Below, piece after piece: positions 15,681 to 23,809 of a stretch of 42,001 nt of DNA. Every line of letters starts with the position of its first letter. Position 1 is the stretch's first letter. The notes beneath the pieces are model-generated. The model did no database searches. It was not told where the DNA came from and saw only the letters and a list, made by a program, of their open reading frames with translations. A program made the position numbers and the translations under genes. Source of the DNA: Lachnospiraceae bacterium (GTDB lineage: Bacteria; Bacillota; Clostridia; Lachnospirales; Lachnospiraceae); NCBI GenBank assembly GCA_020860755.1, contig JAJBTQ010000011.1, positions 1 to 42,001 on the forward strand, read 5' to 3'.

Positions 15681-17378
15681 TTACTTTTCATCCCCGCCGG
15701 AGTGCGCGCGGAAGGCTTCCACGGCCTCCATCACTTCCTCCTGCTCCGGGTTTAAGATCGGCAGATCCAGACCGCACGCAAGGGCCTGCGCCAAAAATTC
15801 GGCCGTGACCTGTCCCCGCTTCGGCAGTCCGAACGAGATATTGCTGACGCCCAGCACACAGTGCAGCCCCAACTGTTCGTGCACCATCCGCACGGCGCGC
15901 AGCGTCTCATCAGCCTGCTCCGGCTGTGCAAAGGCTGTCAGGGTCAGACAGTCGATTAAAATGTCTTCCCGCGGAATGCCTGCCGCCTCAGCCGCCGTCA
16001 CGATCTTCTCCGCCAGGGCAAAACGCTGCTCGGCAGTCTCGGGGATCCCGTTTTCATCCATCGTAAGTCCCACCACCGCCGCGCCGTACTTTTTAGCAAT
16101 AGGAAGAATCTCATTTAATCGATCCTCCTCCGCGTTCACCGAGTTTAGGATCGCACGGCCGTTGCATGCCCTTAGCCCCGCCTCGAGCGCAGCCGGATCG
16201 GCCGAATCGACAGCTATCGGCAGAGTTACGATCCCCTCTACCGCGCGGACAGCTTCGGTCATGATTGCCGGCTCATCGATATCGGGCAGTCCCACATTAA
16301 TATCCAAAATCTCCGCATCCGCGTCGGCCTGATCAAGCGCCAGATCTGTGACCTCGTCCATATCCCCCTCGCGGAGAGCCTCTGCGAGGTCCTCTTTTCC
16401 GGTCGGGTTGATGCGCTCGCCTATGACGTGCACTCTGCCGTCAAACGCCACCACCTCCCGTGCGGAACAGACGCCGCGGCGAAGAGGGCGGTTTTCCTCT
16501 GCAGCCCCATCCCCGTGATCCGGAGCGGCCGCAGCCCGGTCCTTAAGCGCCGAGATAAACTCCGGAGTCGTGCCGCAGCAGCCTCCGGCCATCGATATGC
16601 CGAGCTCAAAAAACGGCTCCATCTGCCGCGCGAACTTTGCTGCGTCTAAGTCATACGTTCCGGTTTTGGCGTCCGGCAGACCTGCGTTCGGCTTTACAAT
16701 AATCGGCTTATTCGTCCACTGTTTGATCTCTTTGATCAAAGGAAAGATCGCTTCGGGTCCCAAAGAACAATTGATCCCCATGGCATCCACGCCGAGCCCG
16801 TCAAGCGTCACCGCCATCGCAGCGACATATGTCCCCATGAACGTGTATCCGTTCTCCTCAAAGCTCATTGTCACCCAGATCGGGAGATCTGTATTCTCCT
16901 TCGCGGCCAGAACCGCCGCCTTCACCTCATAGAGGTCCGTCATCGTCTCAAACACGATAAGATCCGCGCCGGCATCCGCACCGGCGACCGCCATTTCTTT
17001 ATAGGTCTCATAGGCGTCTTCGAACGAAAACACGCCAATCGGTTCCATCATCTCACCGGTCGGCCCGACGTCAAGCGCGACACGCACGCAATCTCCTTCG
17101 TGCGCGGTGCTCCACTCCTTCGCAGCGCGCTGCGCCGTGGCCACGGCCGCAGATACGACCTCCTGCGTCGTATGCCCGCTTCCGTGCAGTTTGCGGGCAT
17201 TGGATCCGAACGTATTCGTATAGATCACGCGGCTTCCCGCTTCGATATATTGTCTGTGGATCTCTTCCAAGAGCTCCGGGTGTTCCAGACCGAACACATC
17301 CGGGCGCGTGCCCGGCGGCATTCCGGCAGCCTGCAGCATCGTACCCATCGCTCCGTCCAATATTGTAAGATTGTTCAA
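15681..17378 (-). CDS. MetH-like homocysteine/pterin protein lacking B12 domain
   Basis: 565 residues containing only the first two modules of cobalamin-dependent methionine synthase. The homocysteine S-methyltransferase barrel is at 1-285, with Zn ligands C204 (GINCSLG) and C267-C268 (GGCCGTT). The pterin-binding barrel is at about 315-560, with VIGERINPTGK (318-328) and DINVGLPDID. The protein stops where MetH normally enters its B12 cap and cobalamin-binding domains; no frameshift continuation is seen in the 39 bases to the next gene. It would need a separate corrinoid protein or another methyl donor. The start is TTG at 17378: the only in-frame stop upstream is close by, and GAGAG lies about 10 bases before it. 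Confidence 0.88.
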   Translation of the reverse strand: MNNLTILDGAMGTMLQAAGMPPGTRPDVFGLEHPELLEEIHRQYIEAGSRVIYTNTFGSNARKLHGSGHTTQEVVSAAVATAQRAAKEWSTAHEGDCVRVALDVGPTGEMMEPIGVFSFEDAYETYKEMAVAGADAGADLIVFETMTDLYEVKAAVLAAKENTDLPIWVTMSFEENGYTFMGTYVAAMAVTLDGLGVDAMGINCSLGPEAIFPLIKEIKQWTNKPIIVKPNAGLPDAKTGTYDLDAAKFARQMEPFFELGISMAGGCCGTTPEFISALKDRAAAAPDHGDGAAEENRPLRRGVCSAREVVAFDGRVHVIGERINPTGKEDLAEALREGDMDEVTDLALDQADADAEILDINVGLPDIDEPAIMTEAVRAVEGIVTLPIAVDSADPAALEAGLRACNGRAILNSVNAEEDRLNEILPIAKKYGAAVVGLTMDENGIPETAEQRFALAEKIVTAAEAAGIPREDILIDCLTLTAFAQPEQADETLRAVRMVHEQLGLHCVLGVSNISFGLPKRGQVTAEFLAQALACGLDLPILNPEQEEVMEAVEAFRAHSGGDEK

Positions 17379-17436
17379 GACCGTTATTCTCTCTTTCCGG
17401 ATTCATTGAAGCATCCGTTGTTGGTTTTCTATGCTC

Positions 17437-17464
17437 ATTTTACACAATTCACCCTGTTTTTCAA
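17437..17464 (-). promoter_or_regulatory. Promoter of the MetH-ybaK-ddl-murF run
   Basis: TTGAAA (17459-17464), 16 bases, TAAAAT (17437-17442) on the minus strand. The leader of about 50 bases is too short for an S-box or cobalamin riboswitch. Confidence 0.6.
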
Positions 17465-17527
17465 TGCCCCCGCCCACATTTCTGTGAATTTCGGACAGGA
17501 GTCAGGCCGGCAGTGTCAAAACAGGAC

Positions 17528-17556
17528 TTGAAAGAGAAAAAAATCATAAGTATAAT
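17528..17556 (+). promoter_or_regulatory. Promoter of the 179-aa unknown gene
   Basis: TTGAAA (17528-17533), 17 bases, perfect TATAAT (17551-17556). Confidence 0.8.
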
Positions 17557-17601
17557 CAAAGAAATGAGAGCTTATCTCAAAAAGCAGGAGAGGCACCCCC
17601 C

Positions 17602-18141
17602 ATGTTTGACGACTATTTTAACGAGCTTGATCCGGTCAAAAGAAAGACAATTTTAGATGCCCTGCAGCCGGAAGCGGGAGAGGAGGAGGCGCTCACGCAG
17701 CTTCGCGCCCTGTTTTCACTCCGCTATGAGCCAGACAGAAGGATCGGCTACATCGACCACTTTATCGGGGCTATTTCCACACTGCGCGACATCGCCTATA
17801 ATCCCGGCGGCCGCTTAAGCGAGCGGAAAAACACCGGGCTGGTACAGAATGCCGTTCACGCCCTCTGTCTGGACCGGGGCGGCGAATTTTCCCGGGAGAT
17901 CCTTTACCGGGAGCTGTGTCAGCTGATCACCTGTTACATTAAGATGTGCCGGGACGACACGCACTACCAGTCGGTCGTTTTGGGACTGGGAAGGATGAGT
18001 TCCGATAGCCTGACGGGCAAGATCGCATTGGACATGCAGTATCTCTGGGAAACGATTGTAAAATATCTCGGAGAGAACGAGGAATATCAGGTCTTTCGGG
18101 CCGCCATAGCAGACACCGCTAAAAATAAATTGAACGATTGA
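17602..18141 (+). CDS. Conserved-looking hypothetical protein, 179 aa
   Basis: I do not firmly recognise this soluble, charged, mostly helical protein; it may belong to a Lachnospiraceae DUF such as DUF6553, unverified. It has no signal peptide, membrane helix or known catalytic motif. A run of polar helices (about 1-45) leads into RRIGYIDHFIGAISTLRDIAYNPGG-like and ELCQLITCYIKMCRDDTHYQSVV-like segments with scattered cysteines. AGGAGAGG lies 8 bases before the ATG, the promoter is near consensus and a strong terminator follows, so it is a genuine single-gene unit. It is divergent from the MetH-like gene. Confidence 0.75.
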   Translation: MFDDYFNELDPVKRKTILDALQPEAGEEEALTQLRALFSLRYEPDRRIGYIDHFIGAISTLRDIAYNPGGRLSERKNTGLVQNAVHALCLDRGGEFSREILYRELCQLITCYIKMCRDDTHYQSVVLGLGRMSSDSLTGKIALDMQYLWETIVKYLGENEEYQVFRAAIADTAKNKLND

Positions 18142-18171
18142 TCCGGATGAAACGATTGTTCCGGGCGGATA

Positions 18172-18208
18172 AAAAAACCCCGGCCTCACGGCCGGGACCT
18201 TTTCTTTT
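18172..18208 (+). terminator. Rho-independent terminator after the 179-aa gene
   Basis: CCCGGCC (18179-18185) and GGCCGGG (18190-18196) with a TCAC loop, followed by ACCTTTTCTTTT. An A7 run on the left could let it work on the other strand too. Confidence 0.9.
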
Positions 18209-18272
18209 GGTATAATACAAACAGAATTTTATATTAATTTAACTTGCGGTATATTTGGGAACGCGATATGAT
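18208..18272 (+). promoter_or_regulatory. Two candidate promoters of the FAAL-reductase operon
   Basis: An extended -10 element, TGGTATAAT (18208-18216), has no good -35. A second set, TTGCGG (18244-18249), 17 bases, TATGAT (18267-18272), lies downstream. Either places the start well before the ATG at 18364, giving a leader of about 85 to 140 bases. Confidence 0.5.
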
Positions 18273-18280
18273 TATATAGA

Positions 18281-18328
18281 TGCCCGGTTCCTGCACGGGC
18301 GGGCAAAATTCGACGGAAATTGTCGAAT
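18281..18328 (+). promoter_or_regulatory. Two consecutive hairpins in the operon leader
   Basis: The first pairs GCCCG (18282-18286) with CGGGC (18296-18300). The second is a perfect 7-bp palindrome, ATTCGAC-N7-GTCGAAT (18308-18328). Both lie between the promoters and the ribosome site. The second could equally be a DNA operator or an RNA stem. Confidence 0.45.
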
Positions 18329-18363
18329 ATCACCACGGAACACATTGGAAAGGGCTTTTATTA

Positions 18364-21300
18364 ATGGCTTATATCAAAACCGTCACAGACTATTTGGCCG
18401 AACAGGCCAAAGAGTCACCAGATCACGTCCTTTTGACTTTCATCGACTACGATGAGAGAGCACAAAAATGGGTGCTTCATGACCATACGGTTGAGGAGAC
18501 ATACCACAGATCCTTAGAGATCGCTTACATGCTGAGACGAAGGGGCTTACGTCCCGGCGACCGCGCGATCATCTTCAGCATGCAGGATTACGGGACCATG
18601 TACGCCGTCTACGGCTGTATGATGGCCGGCGTCGTGTTTACCGTCATTCCCCCGCCGATCGACGAAGATAAGGCGGACCGTTTTCTCTCCGTCCTTACGT
18701 CCTGTCATCCCCGGGCGCTGATTTCAAACTACGCCCTGGAACAGGAGTCCGACGTCAGTCTGACCGGCCGTCTCTTACGGGAAGCCACCGCGGACACCCT
18801 CCGCTTAAAACGAATCTATACGGATAAGCTGTATCCCTACCGCCGCGAGGATGTCATCGTTCCCGCCCGGCCTGACGGGCTCGCCTATCTGCAGTATACA
18901 TCCGGCTCCACCAGCGCGCCGAAGGGCGCCCGCGTGCTCTGGAAAAATGTGATGAAAAATCTGGAACAGTGTTGGGACTGCGTGGATTTCAACGGCGTTA
19001 CACTTGCCACCTGGGTCCCGTTTTTCCACAATCTGGGTCTGGTCATCACCATCTGTACACCGCCGCTCTCCCGTGGCTCGAGGGGCTTCTATTTTCCGAC
19101 GCCCCATTTCCTGGAAAATCCAAAGCTCTGGCTTAAGCTGGTCTCCGACTATCAGATCGCTCTGACCGTCGGTCCCGGCTCGGCATACGATGCCTGCACC
19201 CGAATCTTTTCCAAGGAGGAGGCAAAGGAGCTTCGGCTGTCCCAGGTGACCCACTTTATGAACGGTTCCGAATATATCAGTCCCGCCAACGTCGCACGCT
19301 TCTATGAGATGTTTGACATCGGCCCGAATGCTATGGCCCCGGGCTATGGTGTGGCGGAAAACTGCTGTCTGGCCACGGTCGCGAATCAGGACTACCGCAC
19401 GCTGCATCTGGACTATGAGGCCTACCGGGAGAACCGGATTGTCCTCGCAGAGGAGACCGATAACGACGATCGTCAGGTAAAGGAGATCGTGAGTGTGGGC
19501 CGTCCCGTCAAGGATCTGACGGTAGTCATTGCAAATCCAAAGACCAGGAAGACATATCCGGATCTGCGCATCGGCGAGATCTTCCTCGCCGGCGACAGCG
19601 TAGTGGACGGTTATTGGGGTGATCACCCCGAGAATAAAAATTTCCATCAGAAGCTTTCCGGGTACGACCTTGACTTCTATCGGACCGGAGACCTGGGCTT
19701 TATGTATGAGGGCAACCTTTACATCACGGGCCGGGCCAAAGAGATGATCATTTTCAACGGACATAACTTCTATCCCTCCGATCTGCAGACCGCAGTCATG
19801 CGAGGCGTCCCGGCTCTGGCCGGCTCCGCTTTCGGATCTTTCTCCTGCCATATCGGGGAAAAAGAGCAGGTCGTGGCCGTTGTGGAGGCCCGTCCGACGG
19901 AAAACTTCCGACAGCGGATCCGCGAGATCAATACAGTGGTCTCCGATCGCTTCGGCTTTTCGTTTTACGACATTGTCTTTGTCCCGGTGGATACCATTCC
20001 CAGGACGGATAATCGGAAGCTCCAGGTACTGAAAGCGCGCCGGCTCTATCTCGACGGAAAGCTTCACGTACTCTACAGCAGCCGGGATTATTATACGAAA
20101 AAAGAAAGTGAGCCCACTGCGGATCCCTCCGTTGATGCGGCGGATGACCAGACGGATCTGTCCGGTCAACAGACCGATAATCTGTCGGAAAAATTGACAG
20201 AACGGACAGATGAGATCTTCAATCAGGTCCGTTCCTCCTTCCAAAAATTATTAAAGATCGATCAGTTTAACCCGAACGAGTCCTTCCTCTCTCTGGGCGG
20301 AGACTCTCTGATGGGATTTGAACTTGTAAACAACATTGAAGAGCGCTTCCATATCGAGCTGGATCTGCGGGAGCTCCTCCGGGATTCTTCCGTCATCGGC
20401 ATCACGAAGTACGTTCACTCGGTGTTAGGCGACGCGAGAGTTGCCAGTAAGACAAAGCCCGTGAACCTCGCGAACGAATGCCGGCTGGATGAAGACATCC
20501 GGTTTGCCGCAAAGTATGACAAGCCGGCGTCCGAATGCAATACGATCCTGCTGACCGGTGCCACCGGATTCTTGGGTGCCTACCTGATCCGGGCGATCTT
20601 CCACTATTACCCGCACAGCGGGCTGCGGATCTACTGCCTGGTCCGCGCCGGATCCGGGGAAGCCGCGATGAAGCGGATCAAGGACAACTTAAAGCACTAC
20701 CATATCTGGCATGATTCCATGGAATCTTACCTGCATCCGGTCTGCGGTGATATCTCCGAGCCCCATCTGGGAGTCTCGGACGAAGAATGGGAGGAGCTGT
20801 CAACACAGGTGGAAGTCATCTACCACAACGCGGCCCTGTTAAATTTCATATACCCTTACGAATACTTAAAAGTCATCAACGTTGACGGCACGGCCGAGAC
20901 CCTGCGTCTCGCCTCAGAGGGACGGGCCAAATACTATCACTACGTCTCCTCCTACAGCGTGTATGACACACCGGGCAACGAGGGAGAGCGCCTGATGGAG
21001 GATGCCCGCTTAGACCGCTGGCTCGGATTTTCTCTCGCTTACTCCGAGACCAAATGGGTCTCGGAAAAGCTGGTAAAGGCTGCAGGGCACCGCGGTTTGA
21101 AGGCCGCCATCTACCGCCCCGGTGACATCACCGGCGCAGCCAACGGCATCTGGGATATGAATGACATGATCAGCAGGATGATCGTCAGCACCATCCAGAT
21201 GCAGGCGATCCCGCTCGCGGCCTACCGCTTCCACATGACTCCCGTGGATTATGTGGCCAACGCCATGATATACATCTCCCGAAAGGAGGAGTGCTTCGGC

Positions 21301-21648
21301 CATGCCTTCAATCTGATCAATCCGAGAGACCAGGGCTTCGCGACCGTCATAGGCTACATCCGCAGCTGCGGCTATCGGGTCCGCTACGTCCCGTTCCGGA
21401 TCTGGAAGAACCAGCTTAAAAAAGCGAATGCCTCCGAGAATGCCATGGTACTCTTAGAGAGTCTGTTTGAGACCGGGGATGAGCGCTATCCCAGCATCGT
21501 TCGTCATTTTATCGGAATCGATCCCGTATATGACATGAGCAATGCCCGCCTGCTTTTAAGCCAATCCGGCATCCGGTGCAGACCGGTCGACGAAAAGATG
21601 ATCCGGGCATATCTGAAATACTTTAGATCTCAGGGACTCATCCCGTAA
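18364..21648 (+). CDS. FAAL-like adenylation - ACP - thioester reductase enzyme
   Basis: 1094 residues in A-T-R order. Adenylation domain (1-570): LQYTSGSTSAPKGA (A3, about 178-191), YGVAENCC (A5, near 325), YRTGDLGFMYEGNLYITGRAKEM-type A7/A8 (about 438-460), and IPRTDNRKLQ with the A10 Lys near 550. WVPFFHNLGLV and GPGSAYDACTR resemble fatty acyl-AMP ligases rather than amino-acid domains. Carrier domain: FLSLGGDSLM with phosphopantetheine site S648. Reductase domain (725-1094): LLTGATGFLGAYL Rossmann motif and YSETK catalytic Tyr-Lys near 893. Expected reaction: carboxylic (probably fatty) acid + ATP to carrier thioester, then NAD(P)H release as aldehyde or alcohol. There is no condensation domain. 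Start at 18364 (GGAAAGGG 9 bases upstream). It heads an operon with dehydratase-type genes. Confidence 0.9.
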   Translation: MAYIKTVTDYLAEQAKESPDHVLLTFIDYDERAQKWVLHDHTVEETYHRSLEIAYMLRRRGLRPGDRAIIFSMQDYGTMYAVYGCMMAGVVFTVIPPPIDEDKADRFLSVLTSCHPRALISNYALEQESDVSLTGRLLREATADTLRLKRIYTDKLYPYRREDVIVPARPDGLAYLQYTSGSTSAPKGARVLWKNVMKNLEQCWDCVDFNGVTLATWVPFFHNLGLVITICTPPLSRGSRGFYFPTPHFLENPKLWLKLVSDYQIALTVGPGSAYDACTRIFSKEEAKELRLSQVTHFMNGSEYISPANVARFYEMFDIGPNAMAPGYGVAENCCLATVANQDYRTLHLDYEAYRENRIVLAEETDNDDRQVKEIVSVGRPVKDLTVVIANPKTRKTYPDLRIGEIFLAGDSVVDGYWGDHPENKNFHQKLSGYDLDFYRTGDLGFMYEGNLYITGRAKEMIIFNGHNFYPSDLQTAVMRGVPALAGSAFGSFSCHIGEKEQVVAVVEARPTENFRQRIREINTVVSDRFGFSFYDIVFVPVDTIPRTDNRKLQVLKARRLYLDGKLHVLYSSRDYYTKKESEPTADPSVDAADDQTDLSGQQTDNLSEKLTERTDEIFNQVRSSFQKLLKIDQFNPNESFLSLGGDSLMGFELVNNIEERFHIELDLRELLRDSSVIGITKYVHSVLGDARVASKTKPVNLANECRLDEDIRFAAKYDKPASECNTILLTGATGFLGAYLIRAIFHYYPHSGLRIYCLVRAGSGEAAMKRIKDNLKHYHIWHDSMESYLHPVCGDISEPHLGVSDEEWEELSTQVEVIYHNAALLNFIYPYEYLKVINVDGTAETLRLASEGRAKYYHYVSSYSVYDTPGNEGERLMEDARLDRWLGFSLAYSETKWVSEKLVKAAGHRGLKAAIYRPGDITGAANGIWDMNDMISRMIVSTIQMQAIPLAAYRFHMTPVDYVANAMIYISRKEECFGHAFNLINPRDQGFATVIGYIRSCGYRVRYVPFRIWKNQLKKANASENAMVLLESLFETGDERYPSIVRHFIGIDPVYDMSNARLLLSQSGIRCRPVDEKMIRAYLKYFRSQGLIP

Positions 21649-21666
21649 TATATAAAGGGCAAAAAT

Positions 21667-22593
21667 ATGACTATAGGCATACCCCGCGCGCTGCTCTACT
21701 ACCGCTACGCCGTACTCTGGGAGACTTTTTTTGACGAGCTCGGCGTCGAGACGGTACTAAGCCCGCGCTCCAACAAAGAAATACAGGATACCGGAGACCG
21801 GTACGCCATCGATGAAAGCTGTCTCTCCAGCAAGCTGTTTTTAGGCCACGTTGCCTCTCTGGAGGGTCAGTGCGACGCGGTCTTTGTTCCGCGCATTGCG
21901 GATTTTGGGGAGAGCGGCATCATGTGCCCCCGCTTTGAGGCCCTCTACGACCTCTGCGTCAACACATTCCGCCAAACAAGCCTCTCCTTTATCACCTGCG
22001 ATGTGGATCTCCACGAGAAAAAGCCGGAGTCCGAAGCCTACACCCTGCTCGGCATGGATCTGGGACATTCGCGGGAGGAGTCCGCGGCCGCCTACCAAAA
22101 GGCGCATGAGGCCTGGAAGGCGCAGTGGCAGGAAAAAATTGAAAAACAGGAGGCTGCACTGACCGCCACCGACAAGATCAGCGTTCTCGTCGTGGGCCAC
22201 GAGTACAACCTCTATGACGAATACATCGGAATGCCGATCTTAAAGGGCATCCACCGGCTGGACGCGCTGGCTGTCTGCGCGGACACCGTTGATATCAAAA
22301 AGGCGCAGACCGACTATCAAAAGATCTGCGAACGGGTTCCCTGGATGATAAGCCGGGAGCTTGTGGGTTCGATCGTAAAGTACCGTGAGCAGGTGGACGG
22401 CATTATCCTTTTGACGGCGTTTCCCTGCGGTCCGGATTCCATGATCAATGAAATGATCATCCGGCGCGTTACGGACAAGCCGATCTTAAATCTGCTCTTA
22501 GACAGCCAGGATGCCAGCGCCGGTGTCGAGACAAGGCTTGAGAGCTTTATCGACATCATCCGCTTCCGAAAGGAGGGGAATCTCCATGTCTGA
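21667..22593 (+). CDS. DUF2229/COG3580-like dehydratase-superfamily subunit
   Basis: 308 residues related to the DUF2229 part of activase-related proteins and to 2-hydroxyacyl-CoA dehydratase/benzoyl-CoA reductase subunits. Signature opening TIGIPRALLYYRYAVLWETFF. Three candidate cluster cysteines are C52 (DESCLSS), C87 (GIMCPRF) and C254 (FPCGPDS), spaced as in family members that hold a [4Fe-4S] cluster. It starts 18 bases after the A-T-R gene, and its last 8 bases overlap the next gene. It probably forms a heterodimer with that product. Many relatives carry this module fused to activase domains in one long protein; here it is separate. Confidence 0.85.
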   Translation: MTIGIPRALLYYRYAVLWETFFDELGVETVLSPRSNKEIQDTGDRYAIDESCLSSKLFLGHVASLEGQCDAVFVPRIADFGESGIMCPRFEALYDLCVNTFRQTSLSFITCDVDLHEKKPESEAYTLLGMDLGHSREESAAAYQKAHEAWKAQWQEKIEKQEAALTATDKISVLVVGHEYNLYDEYIGMPILKGIHRLDALAVCADTVDIKKAQTDYQKICERVPWMISRELVGSIVKYREQVDGIILLTAFPCGPDSMINEMIIRRVTDKPILNLLLDSQDASAGVETRLESFIDIIRFRKEGNLHV

Positions 22594-23728
22594 GACCGTC
22601 CATAAGCTGTGTTACCCCACGCTGGGGAATTATGAGATCGCGATAAAATTTTACGTGGAGAAGGGAGCGGGAAGCATCTACATCCCGCCTCCGACCATGA
22701 CAAAGAAAACCGTGGATCTCGGTGCGAAGTACAGTCCCGATTTTTCCTGTGCGCCGTTTAAATACCACATGGGCAACTATATTGAAGCGCTTGAGAAAGG
22801 GGCCAACGTACTCATTCAGACCGGCGGGACCTGCCGGCTCGGCTACTACGCGGAGCTCCACGAGCAGATCTTAAAGGATCTGGGATATGAGTTTCGGATC
22901 TTAAACTTAAACCCTTATCTCTACCATAAGCTCTTCCCCATGATCCGGGATATGCGAACGGTGTGTGACAACGGCAACCTCTTTACCCTGGCCAGGGCCC
23001 TTCCCGGAGCTCTTCGGATGGTCGTCCTGATCGACCGGATCGAGGACTACTACCGGCAGAACATGGGCTTTGAGATCACAAACGGAGACTTTGACAGTGT
23101 CTACAAGCGCTTTTTGCACGAACTGCGCCGCGCGAACAACATAGGCGCCATCCAGCACTCTTACAAAAAAGCCAAAGCATCCATGGAGGCCATTCCCATC
23201 CATAAGCCAAAACACCCCCTTAGGGTCGGCATCGTCGGAGAATACTTTACGATCATGGATCCGTTCTCCAACCACGAGATCGAGCGGAAGCTCGCGAAGA
23301 TGGGAGCCGAAGTGCACCGCTGGATGAATCTGTCCAATTCCGTTTTGATCTGCCCGGACAAGCGGACGCTTCAAAGGCTGGGGCGCTACCTTCACTATGA
23401 TATCAACAAGTTCCCGGGAGGCATCTGGGCAAAGTATCACAGGGAGCTGGCTTCAAAATATCTCAAATTTGATACCGGCTCGTCCTCAGTCGCGACGATT
23501 GCGCTCGCGGAGCACTATGCGAAGCAGGGCTTTGACGGAGTCATCCACATCAAATCCTTCGGGTGCACGCCGGAGATAGACTGTATCCCCGTGCTCCACC
23601 ACATAAGCGAGGATTACAAGATGCCGATCCTGTTCCTGAGCTATGACACCCAGACGAGCGACACCGGGATTGAAACGAGGCTTGAGGCGTTCTATGATAT
23701 GATGGCACAAAAGGCTCAGAAGTCCTGA
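22586..23728 (+). CDS. COG3581-like dehydratase/reductase-superfamily subunit
   Basis: 380 residues, probable partner of the preceding subunit. Cysteines C55 (DFSCAPFKY), C83 (GGTCRLGYY) and C327 (SFGCTPEID) are the likely cluster ligands, with a further C333. The GVIHIKSFGCTPE segment is the counterpart of the FPCGP region in dehydratase subunits. Start at 22586: AGGAGGGG lies 7 bases upstream, inside the end of the previous gene, so translation is coupled. Superfamily members use low-potential electrons from an ATP-driven activase to make ketyl-radical or Birch-type intermediates. The true substrate is unknown. Confidence 0.85.
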   Translation: MSETVHKLCYPTLGNYEIAIKFYVEKGAGSIYIPPPTMTKKTVDLGAKYSPDFSCAPFKYHMGNYIEALEKGANVLIQTGGTCRLGYYAELHEQILKDLGYEFRILNLNPYLYHKLFPMIRDMRTVCDNGNLFTLARALPGALRMVVLIDRIEDYYRQNMGFEITNGDFDSVYKRFLHELRRANNIGAIQHSYKKAKASMEAIPIHKPKHPLRVGIVGEYFTIMDPFSNHEIERKLAKMGAEVHRWMNLSNSVLICPDKRTLQRLGRYLHYDINKFPGGIWAKYHRELASKYLKFDTGSSSVATIALAEHYAKQGFDGVIHIKSFGCTPEIDCIPVLHHISEDYKMPILFLSYDTQTSDTGIETRLEAFYDMMAQKAQKS

Positions 23729-23758
23729 ACCGAATGCGGGCATTCTAAGCGTTGTAAA

Positions 23759-23782
23759 GAGCACGGAGCAATCCGTATGTGC
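23759..23782 (+). other. Small intercistronic hairpin
   Basis: ACGGA and TCCGT close a GCAA (GNRA-type) tetraloop in the 81-base gap before the activase gene, with outer GCAC/GTGC complementarity. No U tract follows. It could tune message stability or the relative dose of activase to its subunits. Confidence 0.35.
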
Positions 23783-23809
23783 CATCACTACAAAAAGGAG
23801 AAAAGAAGT

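Noticed and set aside
15642-15690. Frameshift cutting off the B12 domain of the MetH-like protein
   Set aside because: The space to ybaK is 39 bases and encodes nothing resembling a cobalamin domain in any frame; ybaK follows with its own ribosome site.
17379-17601. S-box or cobalamin riboswitch before the MetH-like gene
   Set aside because: The promoter leaves a leader of only about 50 bases, and none of the conserved riboswitch cores is visible.
18280-18363. Earlier start for the FAAL-ACP-reductase
   Set aside because: The 28 extra residues would pass through two hairpins, lack a ribosome site and are not domain sequence; the ATG at 18364 has GGAAAGGG at proper spacing.
18805-20244. 479-codon open frame on the minus strand
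   Set aside because: It lies antisense to the well-supported FAAL-ACP-reductase gene, shows no domain-like features and has no ribosome site; it reflects codon bias of the true strand.
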